Assembly: GCF_014199985.1 (NCBI RefSeq)
Contig: NZ_JACHOS010000011.1
Span: 62,001-126,000, forward strand
Reading direction: 5' to 3'
DNA length: 64,000 bases
DNA from: Methylorubrum rhodesianum
GTDB lineage: Bacteria; Pseudomonadota; Alphaproteobacteria; Rhizobiales; Beijerinckiaceae
Below, piece by piece: positions 35,058 to 43,983 of the stretch (its first letter is position 1; every line of letters starts with the position of its first letter). The notes below the pieces were generated by a model. The model made no database searches. It saw only the letters and a program-made list of their open reading frames with translations, and had not been told where the DNA came from. A program made the translations under genes and the position numbers.

Positions 35058-35083
35058 ATTTATAGCAAAAAACAGCTATAAAT
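35058..35083. promoter_or_regulatory. AT-rich inverted repeat upstream of the ATPase gene
   Basis: atttatagc (35058-35066) pairs perfectly with gctataaat (35075-35083) around an 8-nt A-rich loop. It is about 25 nt upstream of the ATPase GTG and contains a TATAAAT that could serve as a leftward -10 box, so an operator overlapping a promoter is plausible. It could alternatively be a weak terminator for gor, which ends 40 nt away. Confidence 0.5.
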
Positions 35084-35123
35084 CGATAAACTCGCTATCA
35101 CATGTGCGGCGACTCCCACGCGG

Positions 35124-36539
35124 CTACCCCACCCCGACAGGATGCTTCACCACGAACGGCGTGCGCATGGTGACCAGTTCCTCGCCCAGCGTCGGGTGCA
35201 CGGCGATGGTGCGGTCGAAATCGGCCTTGGTCGCGCCCATGGTGACGGCGATGCCGACGGCCTGGATGATCTCACCGGCATCCGGCCCGAGCACGTGGAC
35301 GCCGACCACCCGGTCGCTGGCGCGGTCCACCAGCACCTTCATGATCACCCGCTCGTCGCGTCCCGAGAGCGTCGCCTTCATCGGGCGGAAGCTGGCCTTG
35401 TAGACGTCGACGGCCTCGTAACAGCGGCGCGCCACGTCCTCGTTGTGGCCGATCACCCCGATCTCCGGGGTCGAGAACACGGCGGTGGCGATCAGGCGGT
35501 GATCGACGCACCAGGGCTTGTGGCCGAACACCGTGTCGGCGAAGGCGTGGCCCTCGCGGATCGCGACGGGGGTGAGCGCAGCGCGGCCGTTCACATCGCC
35601 CACTGCGTAGATCGAGGGCACCTTGGTGCGCGAATCCGCCTCGACGGGGATCGCGCCGCGGGCGTCGAGATCGATGCCGACCCGCTCCAGCCCGAGGCCG
35701 GCCACGTTGGGGCGGCGACCGGTCGCCACCAGAACGCAGTCGACGGTCAGGCTCTCGCCGCCGCTCAAGGTCGCGCGGATCGCCGTCCCGTCGCGTTCCA
35801 GGCGCTCGACGGTCTGCTCCAGGCGCAGATCCATGCGCTTGGCGTAAGCCTCGCCGAGCGCCGCCGCGATCTCGGGATCGAAGCCGCGCAGCAGGCTCGC
35901 TCCGCGGTGGAGGAGCGTCGTTCTCGATCCGAGGCTGGCGAAGACGCCGGCGAATTCCACGGCGATGTAGCCGCCGCCGACGACGAGAATGCGCTCGGGC
36001 TGCCGCTCCAGCTCGAACACGCCGTTCGAATCGATGGCGAGTTCCGCCCCGGGGATCAGCGGCTCGCGCACCGGCGTCGCACCGGTGGCGATCAGGATGA
36101 AGCGAGCCCGGACGGTGCGGTCCGCGCCGACGAGGCGGACCGTGTGCGGGTCTTCGATCACCGCGCGGTCGGCCACGACCTCGACGCCGGCGCCGGCGAG
36201 GTTGCGGCCGTAGATGGCCTCAAGCCGCGCGACTTCCGCGTCGCGGGAACGCTTCAGCGCCGCCCAGTCGAAGCTCGGCTTCTCCAGGCGCCAGCCGAAG
36301 CCGGCGGCGTCCTCGAACTCGTCGGTGAACCGGCCAGCATAAACCATCAGCTTCTTCGGCACGCAGCCGCGGATCACGCAGGTGCCGCCGACGCGGTACT
36401 CCTCCGCCAGCATCACTTTCGCGCCGTGGCCGGCGGCGATGCGGGCCGCCCGCACGCCCCCTGAGCCGCCGCCGATCACGAACAGGTCGACGTCGCAAGA
36501 CTCGACCATCTTGGGCTCGCTCATCTCGGTCTCGCTCAT
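35124..36539 (-). CDS. gor: Glutathione-disulfide reductase
   Basis: NADPH-dependent flavoenzyme that regenerates glutathione, important in methylotrophs that oxidise formaldehyde or face peroxide. The 471-residue protein has the FAD motif VIGGGSGGVRAA (21-32), redox-active C54 and C59 in GGTCVIRGCVPKKL, NADP-binding VVGGGYIAVEFAGVFASLG with downstream basic residues, FAD motif YAVGDVNGR, and the catalytic VHPTLGEELV. The ATG at 36539 overlaps the upstream gene stop (ATGA). An alternative ATG five codons later exists. It ends a leftward chain beginning at rpiA. Confidence 0.95.
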   Translation of the reverse strand: MSETEMSEPKMVESCDVDLFVIGGGSGGVRAARIAAGHGAKVMLAEEYRVGGTCVIRGCVPKKLMVYAGRFTDEFEDAAGFGWRLEKPSFDWAALKRSRDAEVARLEAIYGRNLAGAGVEVVADRAVIEDPHTVRLVGADRTVRARFILIATGATPVREPLIPGAELAIDSNGVFELERQPERILVVGGGYIAVEFAGVFASLGSRTTLLHRGASLLRGFDPEIAAALGEAYAKRMDLRLEQTVERLERDGTAIRATLSGGESLTVDCVLVATGRRPNVAGLGLERVGIDLDARGAIPVEADSRTKVPSIYAVGDVNGRAALTPVAIREGHAFADTVFGHKPWCVDHRLIATAVFSTPEIGVIGHNEDVARRCYEAVDVYKASFRPMKATLSGRDERVIMKVLVDRASDRVVGVHVLGPDAGEIIQAVGIAVTMGATKADFDRTIAVHPTLGEELVTMRTPFVVKHPVGVG

Positions 36540-37753
36540 ACGCTCTCGTATGCGGGCCGCGCGCACGCCGCCGCCCGCAGCCATGTGATGGCCGCCCCGC
36601 AGCCCGCCGTCCACCACCCCTGCCACGCGCCGTGCTCGACGAACATCACCGCCACCGCCGCGCCCAGCAATCCGAGTGCCGCGGCGAACAGGAGACGCGG
36701 CAGGGCCGCCACTGCCCGCAGCGCGAGGAAGGCGACGAGGGCCGCCAGCATCGCGCCGACGAGGCCGAGTTCGGACCAGATCTGCAGGAAGCTGTTGTGC
36801 GGGTGGCCGACGGCCAGCATCGCTCGCATCTCGGGTTCGAGCGCCTGCGCCGCCGGAACGTCCGCGAAGCGCAGGCCCATGCCGTAGCCGGAGCCGATCC
36901 ACGGCGCCTGCGCCACCGCGGCGCCGAAGCTCTGGGCGATGGCGACCCGCGCCCGCGACGAACTCTGCGTCAGCCGCTCATGCGCCGCCTCCGGCATCAG
37001 CCGGTGAAGGATGTCGCCCTCGACCGGCGCCAGGGCGAAGGCGAGGGCGAGGGTCAGCGCCGCGAGCGCCAGGGCGACGTGCCGGGGCGCCAGACGGCCG
37101 ATCGCGAACATCACGCCGCCCGCGAGCAGGCCGAGGGTCGCCGCGCCGCTGATCGAGCGCAGGATCGCCAGGGCCGTCACCGCCACGAGCGCCCCGGCGG
37201 CGAGGGGATAGCCGCGCAGGGCGAGGAAGGCGGCCAGCGGCCCGGCCAGCAGCAGCAGCGTCAACAACGGGCGGTTGAACATGAACAGGGCGACGCGCTG
37301 TCCGAGCCAGGCCTGCGGCGCCAGCCCGAGGGCGAGGCTCGCCACGATGTAGAGGCAGGCGGCGGCGAGCAGGCCGGCCCCGAGGGGCAGCGCCCAGGGC
37401 GGCAGCCGGGCCGGGGCGAGCCGGGCGAGGATTGCCGCGGCGGCGAGCGTCGGCAGGAATTCGGACAGGACCCGTCCCCACAGGCCGGGAAACGGGCTCC
37501 AGGCCAGCGAGACGAAACACCAGCTGAGGAAGGCGAGCGCGGCGAGGCCGAGGGGCGAGCGCAGCGGACCGACCAGCCGCGAAACGGCGCGCCCGCCCTG
37601 CTCGACCAAGGCCCCGGCGAGGAACAGCAGGGCGGCCACGCCGACGACGAGGGGGCTCGACCGGTTGGCCAGTGCCATCATCGGCGCCACCAGCGCCAGG
37701 GCGACGGCGCCGGCCGCGTAGAGGCGCAGCGCCGCAGCGGGGCCGACGATCAC
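36536..37753 (-). CDS. O-antigen ligase/polymerase family membrane protein
   Basis: A 405-residue polytopic membrane protein of the Wzy_C (WaaL/O-antigen ligase) superfamily with about ten to twelve helices. The family signature lies late in the protein in the periplasmic-loop region: GHPHNSFLQIWSELGLVGA (about 320-338), where the HxHN motif is typical of Wzy_C proteins. Expected role: transfer or polymerisation of surface polysaccharide at the outer face of the inner membrane. It starts with a GTG that overlaps the DUF2059 stop (GTGA), and it overlaps gor, so the genes are coupled. No LPS cluster is adjacent, so the substrate is unknown. Confidence 0.87.
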   Translation of the reverse strand: MIVGPAAALRLYAAGAVALALVAPMMALANRSSPLVVGVAALLFLAGALVEQGGRAVSRLVGPLRSPLGLAALAFLSWCFVSLAWSPFPGLWGRVLSEFLPTLAAAAILARLAPARLPPWALPLGAGLLAAACLYIVASLALGLAPQAWLGQRVALFMFNRPLLTLLLLAGPLAAFLALRGYPLAAGALVAVTALAILRSISGAATLGLLAGGVMFAIGRLAPRHVALALAALTLALAFALAPVEGDILHRLMPEAAHERLTQSSSRARVAIAQSFGAAVAQAPWIGSGYGMGLRFADVPAAQALEPEMRAMLAVGHPHNSFLQIWSELGLVGAMLAALVAFLALRAVAALPRLLFAAALGLLGAAVAVMFVEHGAWQGWWTAGCGAAITWLRAAACARPAYESV

Positions 37754-38346
37754 TGGAGCTGGTGGCCGCGCTTGCCCATCTCGGCGCGGGTGCGGACCAT
37801 GATGTATTCTGAGACCTCCTGGGTCCAGTCCTGCATGGCGCCGACCATGTCGTCGAGGATCTGCGGCTGGGTCTCGACGTAGCGCTTGCCCGCCGGCGAG
37901 CGGAAGAAGGCGACGATGTCCTTCAGCTCGGCCTCGGTCAGGCGCTTGGCGTAGATGCGCGCGGCGATGTTGATCAGACGCTGCTTCTGCAGCTCCATCT
38001 CGGGATCGAGGCTCTTGAGCACCTCGTCCAGATCCTTGGCGAGATCAGGCCGGGTCACCGCGTTCTTACGGATCTGGTCGGCCATGGTCGGGATGATCGA
38101 GTCGAAGGAGCGGGCGATGCCGGAACTCAGCATCACCTCCCGGGCGAGCGCGAGGTGGGAGGGGCTGACCTCCGGCTCCGGCGCGGGCGCCGGCGGCGGG
38201 GTCGCGCCGGGCTTCGCGGTCGGCTTCGGGGAAGCGGCCGGGGGCTTGGCGGCCGGCTGCTGCGCGTGCGCCACCGGCACGAGCACGCCCTGCGACAGCA
38301 GGGCCGCGAGGAAGGGGCCGCTCAGGGCAGCGAGACGGAGAACCAT
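37750..38346 (-). CDS. DUF2059 domain-containing exported protein
   Basis: A 198-residue secreted protein. The signal peptide (residues 1-28, ends VPVAHAQ) is followed by a Pro/Ala-rich linker (about 30-60) and the DUF2059 helical domain. The domain includes RLTEAELKDIVAFFRSPAGKRYVE (given here in two parts: RLTEAELKDIVAFF then RSPAGKRY), the most conserved part of the family. The family's function is not established; it is periplasmic in Proteobacteria. The gene lies 41 nt after rpiA and overlaps the O-antigen-ligase-like start. Confidence 0.9.
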   Translation of the reverse strand: MVLRLAALSGPFLAALLSQGVLVPVAHAQQPAAKPPAASPKPTAKPGATPPPAPAPEPEVSPSHLALAREVMLSSGIARSFDSIIPTMADQIRKNAVTRPDLAKDLDEVLKSLDPEMELQKQRLINIAARIYAKRLTEAELKDIVAFFRSPAGKRYVETQPQILDDMVGAMQDWTQEVSEYIMVRTRAEMGKRGHQLQ

Positions 38347-38387
38347 GCGGGAGAAGCTCCGAAGAGGGGAAAGAGTGCAGCCGGGCG

Positions 38388-39098
38388 TCAGAGGCGGCCG
38401 AGAACGCTGACCACGGCCGTGTCGCCCTCGGCCCCGGCAAGGATGGCCGCGTCGGCGATGCCGAGGAACAGGCCGTGTTCGACCACGCCCGGCACCGCCC
38501 AGAGCCGGGCGGAGAGCGCCTCCGGATCGGGGATGCGGCCGAGCCGCAGGTCGAGGATGGCGTGACCGCCATCGGTGAGGACGGGCGCACCGGAGGCATC
38601 GTGGCGGCGCGCGATCTCGCCGGCACAGCCGGCCTTCGCCACAGCCGCCTCGACGGCCCGGGTGGTGGCGCCGATCCCGAATAGATTGACTTCGACCGGC
38701 AGCGGGAAGGCGCCCAGCGTCTCGACCCGCTTCGAGGCGTCGGCGATCACCACCATCCGGCGGCTCGCCACCGCGACGATCTTTTCCCGCAGCAGCGCCG
38801 CGCCGCCGCCCTTGATGAGGCGCAGGTTGCCGTCGACCTCGTCGGCTCCGTCGATGGTGAGATCGAGTTCGGGCAGCTCTTCCAGCGTCGCGAGCGGAAT
38901 GCCCTCGCGCTCGCAGGCGATGCGGGTAGCCTCCGAGGTCGGCACGCCGGTGACGGTCAGACCCGCGCGCACGCGCTCGCCCAGCAGCGCGATGAAGGCG
39001 GCCGCCGTGCTTCCCGTGCCGATGCCCAGACGCATTCCGTCCTCGACCAGGGGGATCGCGCGCTCGGCCGCCGCCCGCTTCAGATCCGGCGCGCTCAC
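38388..39098 (-). CDS. rpiA: Ribose-5-phosphate isomerase A
   Basis: Interconverts ribose-5-phosphate and ribulose-5-phosphate in the pentose phosphate pathway. The 236-residue protein has [11 protein letters not shown] (phosphate loop), [12 protein letters not shown] with the catalytic Asp residues, and [15 protein letters not shown] with the catalytic Glu and Lys. The start is GTG at 39098, giving the family-typical N-terminus [15 protein letters not shown]. That GTG overlaps the stop of a 9-codon ORF with a strong ribosome site, while its own site is weak, so translation is probably coupled to the mini-ORF. Confidence 0.96.
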   Translation of the reverse strand: MSAPDLKRAAAERAIPLVEDGMRLGIGTGSTAAAFIALLGERVRAGLTVTGVPTSEATRIACEREGIPLATLEELPELDLTIDGADEVDGNLRLIKGGGAALLREKIVAVASRRMVVIADASKRVETLGAFPLPVEVNLFGIGATTRAVEAAVAKAGCAGEIARRHDASGAPVLTDGGHAILDLRLGRIPDPEALSARLWAVPGVVEHGLFLGIADAAILAGAEGDTAVVSVLGRL

Positions 39099-39124
39099 GA
39101 CACGATCTCGGGAATCGAATTCAT
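39095..39124 (-). CDS. 9-residue leader ORF overlapping rpiA
   Basis: ATG at 39124 opens MNSIPEIVS and stops at TGA (39095-39097), which overlaps the rpiA GTG as GTGA. A GAGG ribosome site lies 6 nt before the ATG. Likely role: delivery of ribosomes to the weak rpiA start by translational coupling. Confidence 0.45.
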   Translation of the reverse strand: MNSIPEIVS

Positions 39125-39311
39125 CGGCTGCCTCGGACCGTCGAATCTAGGGGCGGTTGGGGAGGCAGGCCCTAGCACGCCTCCCCGCCGCCGCGAAAGC
39201 CGGAGGCGCCGACGCGCGATCGGGCAGCATGGATCAGGCCGCCCGATGGAGCCGTTCCAGACGATCCGTCCGTCTCGCAGCGGTACTTGCCGCTCGTCGA
39301 AGCGTCCGCCG

Positions 39312-39830
39312 TCAGGGCCGCGTCCCCTGCGGCGGCGTGGCGCTCGGACCCGCGCGGCCGGGGGCCGGGCCGGTCGCGGCGGCGCCCGCACCGCTCGCGG
39401 TGCCGGCGGGCGGCGGGCCGGCCTGCTCGGTGCAGACCACGAGTTCCTGGCGGATCTGCACGTAGCAGGCGCTGGTTTCCCCGGTGCGGTAGTTGACCCG
39501 GTAGATCCCCGACTCGCGGGCATGGCGCGAGGCGATCAGGCCGTACTCGCCCGGCGTCTGCGGGCCGGCCCCCTCCCCGGCGGCGAAGCAGAGGGTGACG
39601 CCGACGCTGTCGTCGCGCAGGCCGTACTGGCAGGAGGTGACCTCGCCGTTGGCGCGGTCGATCCGGTAGATCCGGTTCAGATCGACCGCGGGCGCGGCCA
39701 CGAATTCGTAGGGACCGGCGGCCTCGGCAGCCACCGGCAGGAGAGCCAGGGCCGCGGCGAGCAGACCGGGGGCCGGACGCGTAAAGGAACGCCGAAGGGT
39801 CCGGGACAAGGAACAGATGGTGCGGGGCAT
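39312..39830 (-). CDS. Exported protein with two IYR-TGE repeats
   Basis: A 172-residue secreted protein with a signal peptide (PAPGLLAAALALLPVAAEAA, about 19-38). The mature domain contains two related units: RIYRIDRANGEVTSCQYG and GIYRVNYRTGETSACYVQ, each IYR, a turn of the form [A/T]-[N/G]-G-E, then a Cys. The Cys residues could pair in the periplasm. The last 35 residues are Gly/Pro/Ala-rich and disordered. No family is recognised. The ATG at 39830 starts a basic N-region suited to export. Confidence 0.75.
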   Translation of the reverse strand: MPRTICSLSRTLRRSFTRPAPGLLAAALALLPVAAEAAGPYEFVAAPAVDLNRIYRIDRANGEVTSCQYGLRDDSVGVTLCFAAGEGAGPQTPGEYGLIASRHARESGIYRVNYRTGETSACYVQIRQELVVCTEQAGPPPAGTASGAGAAATGPAPGRAGPSATPPQGTRP

Positions 39831-40013
39831 CGTATCTTTTGCGGGGGTTCGAGCGGCGAATCGAGAGCGGCGCGATCAAGCACCCGCTCCGTGGCGGAGC
39901 TTGGGCAGAGAGGCAACACTCGTTGCCCGCGCTAACCGCCCGTCAACCGCCAGGGTTGATCGTACGGGACACGACCGCTAGCCAGCTTGACAGTGGAACG
40001 CACCGGGACGCCG

Positions 40014-40715
40014 ATGACCGTGAACAGCTCCCCGATCGTCGTGTTCGATCTCGACGGCACCCTCGCCGAGACTGCGGGCGACCTGATCGGCACCCTCAAC
40101 GTCATCCTCGCCCGCGAGGGGCACGCGCCGCTTCCCCTCGAACAGGCCCGCGACCTGCTCGGCGCGGGCGCGCGTGCCCTGATCCAACGCGGCTTCACCG
40201 TCGCCGGCGCCAGCCTGACCCCGGAGCGGCTGGAGGCTCTGTTCCACGACTTCCTCGCCTATTACGGCGACCACCTCACCGACAATTCGTATCTCTTCCC
40301 CGGCGTGGTCGGGGCGCTCGACCGGCTGGAGGCGGCAGGCTTCCGCCTCGCGATCTGCACCAACAAGGTCGAATCGCACGCGGTGGCCCTGCTCGATGCA
40401 CTCGGCATCGGCCACCGCTTCAGCACGATCGTCGGCAAGGACACATTCCCCTTCTCGAAGCCCGACCCGCGCCACATCACTCTGACCGTGGAACGCGCCG
40501 GCGGTGATCCGCAAAGCTGCGTGATGGTCGGCGATTCCAAGTCCGACATCGCCGCGGCCAAGGCCGCAGGCATCCCGGTCGTCGGCGTGACCTTCGGCTA
40601 CACCCCCGTGCCGATGCACGAACTGGCGCCCGACTGGATCATCAGCCATTTCGACGCCCTGCCCGAGGCGGTCGACGCCCTCCTCGCCCGCGAGACCGTG
40701 AAGCCGGCGGCCTGA
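40014..40715 (+). CDS. gph: Phosphoglycolate phosphatase (HAD family)
   Basis: A 233-residue HAD hydrolase with a Gph-like cap. Motif I is FDLDGTLAET (nucleophile D12, D14), motif II ICTNK, motif III includes KPDPRHI, and motif IV is VMVGDSKSDI. The Gph family hydrolyses 2-phosphoglycolate from DNA repair or photorespiration-like chemistry. The ATG at 40014 has a GGGA ribosome site; an upstream in-frame TTG at 39987 is unlikely. Other HAD phosphatases such as phosphonatase-like enzymes are less consistent with the cap. A weak 6-bp hairpin at 40779-40794 lies beyond its stop. Confidence 0.88.
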   Translation: MTVNSSPIVVFDLDGTLAETAGDLIGTLNVILAREGHAPLPLEQARDLLGAGARALIQRGFTVAGASLTPERLEALFHDFLAYYGDHLTDNSYLFPGVVGALDRLEAAGFRLAICTNKVESHAVALLDALGIGHRFSTIVGKDTFPFSKPDPRHITLTVERAGGDPQSCVMVGDSKSDIAAAKAAGIPVVGVTFGYTPVPMHELAPDWIISHFDALPEAVDALLARETVKPAA

Positions 40716-40812
40716 CGCACCGCACGGCTTGCACCCGCGCGGGCGCTGGGCCACTGAGCGTTGCGACGGGGCCGGCCAGCGCCCCGCAGGGCGCGAGAGG
40801 CAGACCGGCGAC

Positions 40813-41478
40813 ATGAGCGAGACGGACACCTTCGACCTGACGCTGGAGCGCATCGCGCTGATCCGGCGGATGGTCGTGGCCTGGAACGGGGCGGAGGCCG
40901 GTGCGCCGATGATCCATCCGGACGCGCCCTACGGCAGCACCGACCGCGACGGCGACATCTTCAACGTCACCGGCGACGACGAGGGCGCGGACGAGGAGCA
41001 TCGGGCGATGGGCGACGCCCTCGCCGTGTTCCTGCGGAACGCCACGCTGAAACCCGGCCGCTACCAGTACCACAACCCGCTGGCCAAGCTCGCTCCGGCG
41101 GACGTCTTCGACGTGTTCCGCGACGAGGCCACCGGCGAGACGCCCGAGCACATCACCTTCGAGGTGACGGACGAGCACCTGCGGCTGCTGCCGCAGCTCA
41201 GCCTCGAATGGGACGACGCGTACGACGTGCCGAGCGTCGATCCGAAGCGCCCCTACGGCCACATGACGTGGTACACGGTGGAGATGGCGGTCCATCTCGG
41301 CGAACCGCCGGAAAAGGACGCCGAAGGCCGCGCACTCCTCACGAACGAGCAGGAGAACCGCCTGGAGCGCCTTCACCGCGAGATGCAGCCTGCGATGCAG
41401 ATCTTTCTGCGCTACGGCGATCTCGGACCGGGGCCGTTCCGGCAGCTCAACGGCACGATCGGGTGGGATCCGGCCTGA
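40813..41478 (+). CDS. Hypothetical cytoplasmic protein
   Basis: A 221-residue acidic soluble protein with no signal peptide or membrane segment. The sequence shows a helical N-terminus (LTLERIALIRRMVVAWNGAE), an Asp-rich stretch (DRDGDIFNVTGDDEGADEEH, about 44-63) that could bind divalent metal, and conserved-looking aromatic segments (RYQYHNPLAKL, HMTWYTVEMAVHLGE). I do not recognise the family. It stands between gph and the DUF4424 gene in the same direction, with 97- and 87-nt gaps. Confidence 0.75.
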   Translation: MSETDTFDLTLERIALIRRMVVAWNGAEAGAPMIHPDAPYGSTDRDGDIFNVTGDDEGADEEHRAMGDALAVFLRNATLKPGRYQYHNPLAKLAPADVFDVFRDEATGETPEHITFEVTDEHLRLLPQLSLEWDDAYDVPSVDPKRPYGHMTWYTVEMAVHLGEPPEKDAEGRALLTNEQENRLERLHREMQPAMQIFLRYGDLGPGPFRQLNGTIGWDPA

Positions 41479-41565
41479 CGGCGGCGCGATGCCCCTTTGC
41501 GAATCGCTGTCTTCACCGCCTGACAGCGGCAGGGCCATGCAGAGGTTCCGAAGGGGGAGGGTCGA

Positions 41566-42561
41566 ATGAGGCGAGGATGGGCTGCGGGAGCGGGGCCTGG
41601 CGCCCTCCTCCTGGCGCTGGCTTTGTCAGCCTCACCGGCACGGGCAAACGACAGCGCGGCAACTCTCGACGCGGGCGGCCTCGTTCTGGTGCGCGATACC
41701 GAGATCGAACTGGCGAGCGAGGATCTTCGCATCGCCATCGACCGCATCGACGTCGATTACGCGTTCCGCAACCGCTCGCAGGCACCGCGCACCCTGCGCC
41801 TCGCCTTCCCGCTTCCTCCGATCGACGGAGCCGAGCTTTCGTTCAGCGCGCTCTCGCTGCCGGTCCGGGGAAGCGCCAACTTCGTCGGCTTCACGGTCAA
41901 GGCCGACGGCAAGACCATCGAACCGGCCCTGGAGGAGCGCGCCTTCCACGGCACGCAGGAAGTGACGGAGCGCCTCAAACGGCACGGTCTCCCGCTCAAC
42001 CCCCTGCGGCGTGAGGAACTGGAGACGGCGCTCAAGCGGCTCTCGCCCGCCGACCTCCAGGCCCTGCACGGCGCCGGTCTGCTGTCCGACGCGACGCCGG
42101 ACGCCGGCGCGCAATGGCGCAGCGAGGCCAAGTTCCATTGGGAGCAGGTCTTTCCGGCGGGCGCGGAACTGCGCATTTCGCACAGCTACGCGCCTGTGGC
42201 CGGCAACTGGTTCCTCTCGCCCAAGGAGGCCGCGACGCGCGAGGTGCGGGCGCGCTACTGCCTCGACGATGCCGGCCTGGCCGGGATCCGGCGCCTCGCT
42301 GCGGCAAGGCCGGAGGGCTACACGCGCGCCTTCGAGGTGCCCTACATCGTCACCACGGCTCGGAACTGGGCCGGCCGTATCGGCCGCTTCACCCTAACGG
42401 TGGACAAGGGCCGCGCCGACGCCCTGGTCAGCTTCTGCCGGCAGGGCGTGCGCAAGACGGGTCCGACCACTTTCGCCTGGGAAGCCCGCGACTACGTCCC
42501 GGATTCCGACCTGCGCGTGCTGCTCGTTTCGAACGATCCCGCCTTCCTGGGGGATCGCTGA
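41566..42561 (+). CDS. DUF4424 domain-containing exported protein
   Basis: A 331-residue exported protein. The signal peptide (PGALLLALALSASPARAND, about 11-29) is followed by a DUF4424-type beta-rich domain: NDSAATLDAGGLVLVRDTEI at its start, then VDYAFRNRSQ and FPLPPID. The segment HWEQVFPAGAELRISHSYAP in the middle and the late TARNWAGRIGRFTLTVDKG are typical of this family, whose members are periplasmic and of unknown role. Two Cys (ARYCLDD and SFCRQG) may pair. It converges on argG with a shared terminator. Confidence 0.86.
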   Translation: MRRGWAAGAGPGALLLALALSASPARANDSAATLDAGGLVLVRDTEIELASEDLRIAIDRIDVDYAFRNRSQAPRTLRLAFPLPPIDGAELSFSALSLPVRGSANFVGFTVKADGKTIEPALEERAFHGTQEVTERLKRHGLPLNPLRREELETALKRLSPADLQALHGAGLLSDATPDAGAQWRSEAKFHWEQVFPAGAELRISHSYAPVAGNWFLSPKEAATREVRARYCLDDAGLAGIRRLAAARPEGYTRAFEVPYIVTTARNWAGRIGRFTLTVDKGRADALVSFCRQGVRKTGPTTFAWEARDYVPDSDLRVLLVSNDPAFLGDR

Positions 42562-42576
42562 GGCGTGGGCCTCAGC
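42557..42576. terminator. Bidirectional hairpin spanning both stop codons
   Basis: gctgagg (42557-42563) pairs perfectly with cctcagc (42570-42576) over a 6-nt loop. The TGA of the DUF4424 gene (42559-42561) and the stop of argG (42572-42574) lie inside the two arms, so one hairpin may end both convergent genes. Confidence 0.6.
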
Positions 42577-43813
42577 CCTCCCGCTTCTTGCGCTGCGCGA
42601 GCGTGCGCAGGCGCAGGGCGTTGAGCTTGATGAAGCCGGCCGCGTCGCGGTGGTCGTAGGCCACGGCGCCCTCCTCGAACGTGACGAGGTCCTGATCGTA
42701 GAGCGAGTGCGGGCTCGTCCGGCCGATGACGTGGACACCGCCCTTGTAGAGCTTGAGCCGCACCTCGCCGGTCACCTTCTCCTGGCTCTTGTCGATCAGC
42801 GCCTGGAGCATCTCCCGCTCCGGGGAGAACCAGAAGCCGTTATAGATCAGCTCCGCGTATTGCGGCATCAGCTGATCCTTGAGGTGCGCGGCGCCGCGAT
42901 CGAGCGTGATCGACTCGATGGCACGGTGGGCCGGTAGCAGGATGGTGCCGCCGGGCGTCTCGTACATGCCGCGGCTCTTCATGCCGACGAAGCGGTTCTC
43001 GACGAGGTCGAGCCGGCCGATGCCGTTGGCGCGGCCGAGCTCGTTCAGCTTGGCCAGAAGCATGGCGGGCGAGAGCCGCTCGCCGTCGATGGAGACGGCG
43101 TCGCCCCGCTCGAAGCCGATGGTGATGACGGTCGGCCGGTCGGGCGCCTCCTCGGGCGAGAGGGTGCGCGAATAGACGTAGTCCGGCACCTCGACGGCGG
43201 GATCCTCCAGCACCTTGCCCTCAGACGAGGCGTGCAGGAGGTTGGCATCGACCGAGAACGGGCTCTCGCCGCGCTTGTCCTTCGCGATCGGGATCTGGTG
43301 CTGCTCGGCGAAGGCGATGAGCTGCTCGCGCGAGCGCAGGTCCCACTCGCGCCAGGGCGCGATCACCGTCACGTCGGGCTTGAGCGCGTAGTAGCCGAGT
43401 TCGAACCGGACCTGGTCGTTGCCCTTGCCGGTGGCCCCGTGGCAGACCGCATCGGCGCCGACCCGTTCGGCGATCTCGATCTGCTTCTTGGCGATCAGCG
43501 GCCGGGCGATCGAGGTGCCCAGCAGATAGACGCCCTCGTAGACGGCGTTGGCCCGGAACATCGGGAAGACGTAGTCGCGAACGAATTCCTCGCGCAGGTC
43601 CTCGATAAAGATGTTTTCCGGTTTGATGCCGAGAAGCTCGGCCTTCCGGCGGGCCGGCTCCAGCTCCTCGCCCTGACCGAGATCGGCCGTGAAGGTCACG
43701 ACCTCGCAGCCGTAGGTGGTCTGAAGCCACTTGAGGATGATCGAGGTGTCGAGTCCGCCCGAATAGGCGAGAACGACCTTCTTGACGGATTTGTTCGGGC
43801 TGGCGTCGGACAT
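42572..43813 (-). CDS. argG: Argininosuccinate synthase
   Basis: Joins citrulline and aspartate with ATP in arginine biosynthesis. The 413-residue protein has the N-type ATP pyrophosphatase motif [18 protein letters not shown] (near residue 13-30), the citrulline/aspartate region [20 protein letters not shown], and the C-terminal tetramerisation helix. The ATG at 43813 fits the family N-terminus; the in-frame TTG at 43831 only adds a few residues. It stands alone here, separated from argH, as is common. Confidence 0.97.
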   Translation of the reverse strand: MSDASPNKSVKKVVLAYSGGLDTSIILKWLQTTYGCEVVTFTADLGQGEELEPARRKAELLGIKPENIFIEDLREEFVRDYVFPMFRANAVYEGVYLLGTSIARPLIAKKQIEIAERVGADAVCHGATGKGNDQVRFELGYYALKPDVTVIAPWREWDLRSREQLIAFAEQHQIPIAKDKRGESPFSVDANLLHASSEGKVLEDPAVEVPDYVYSRTLSPEEAPDRPTVITIGFERGDAVSIDGERLSPAMLLAKLNELGRANGIGRLDLVENRFVGMKSRGMYETPGGTILLPAHRAIESITLDRGAAHLKDQLMPQYAELIYNGFWFSPEREMLQALIDKSQEKVTGEVRLKLYKGGVHVIGRTSPHSLYDQDLVTFEEGAVAYDHRDAAGFIKLNALRLRTLAQRKKREG

Positions 43814-43983
43814 GGTGTCGGGCTCGGGCAACAGGGTGTAGGCGGATTACCAGCGGAGGTGCGCGGCGCGCAACCGGCGGGGCGGCATGCCCGTTGCCTC
43901 GTTTCGATCCGGCCTGCCCCGAAGCGCCTCCGGACGCGGCGCGGCCACCGGCAGAACCGACGTGACGACCGGAGAACCGACGA

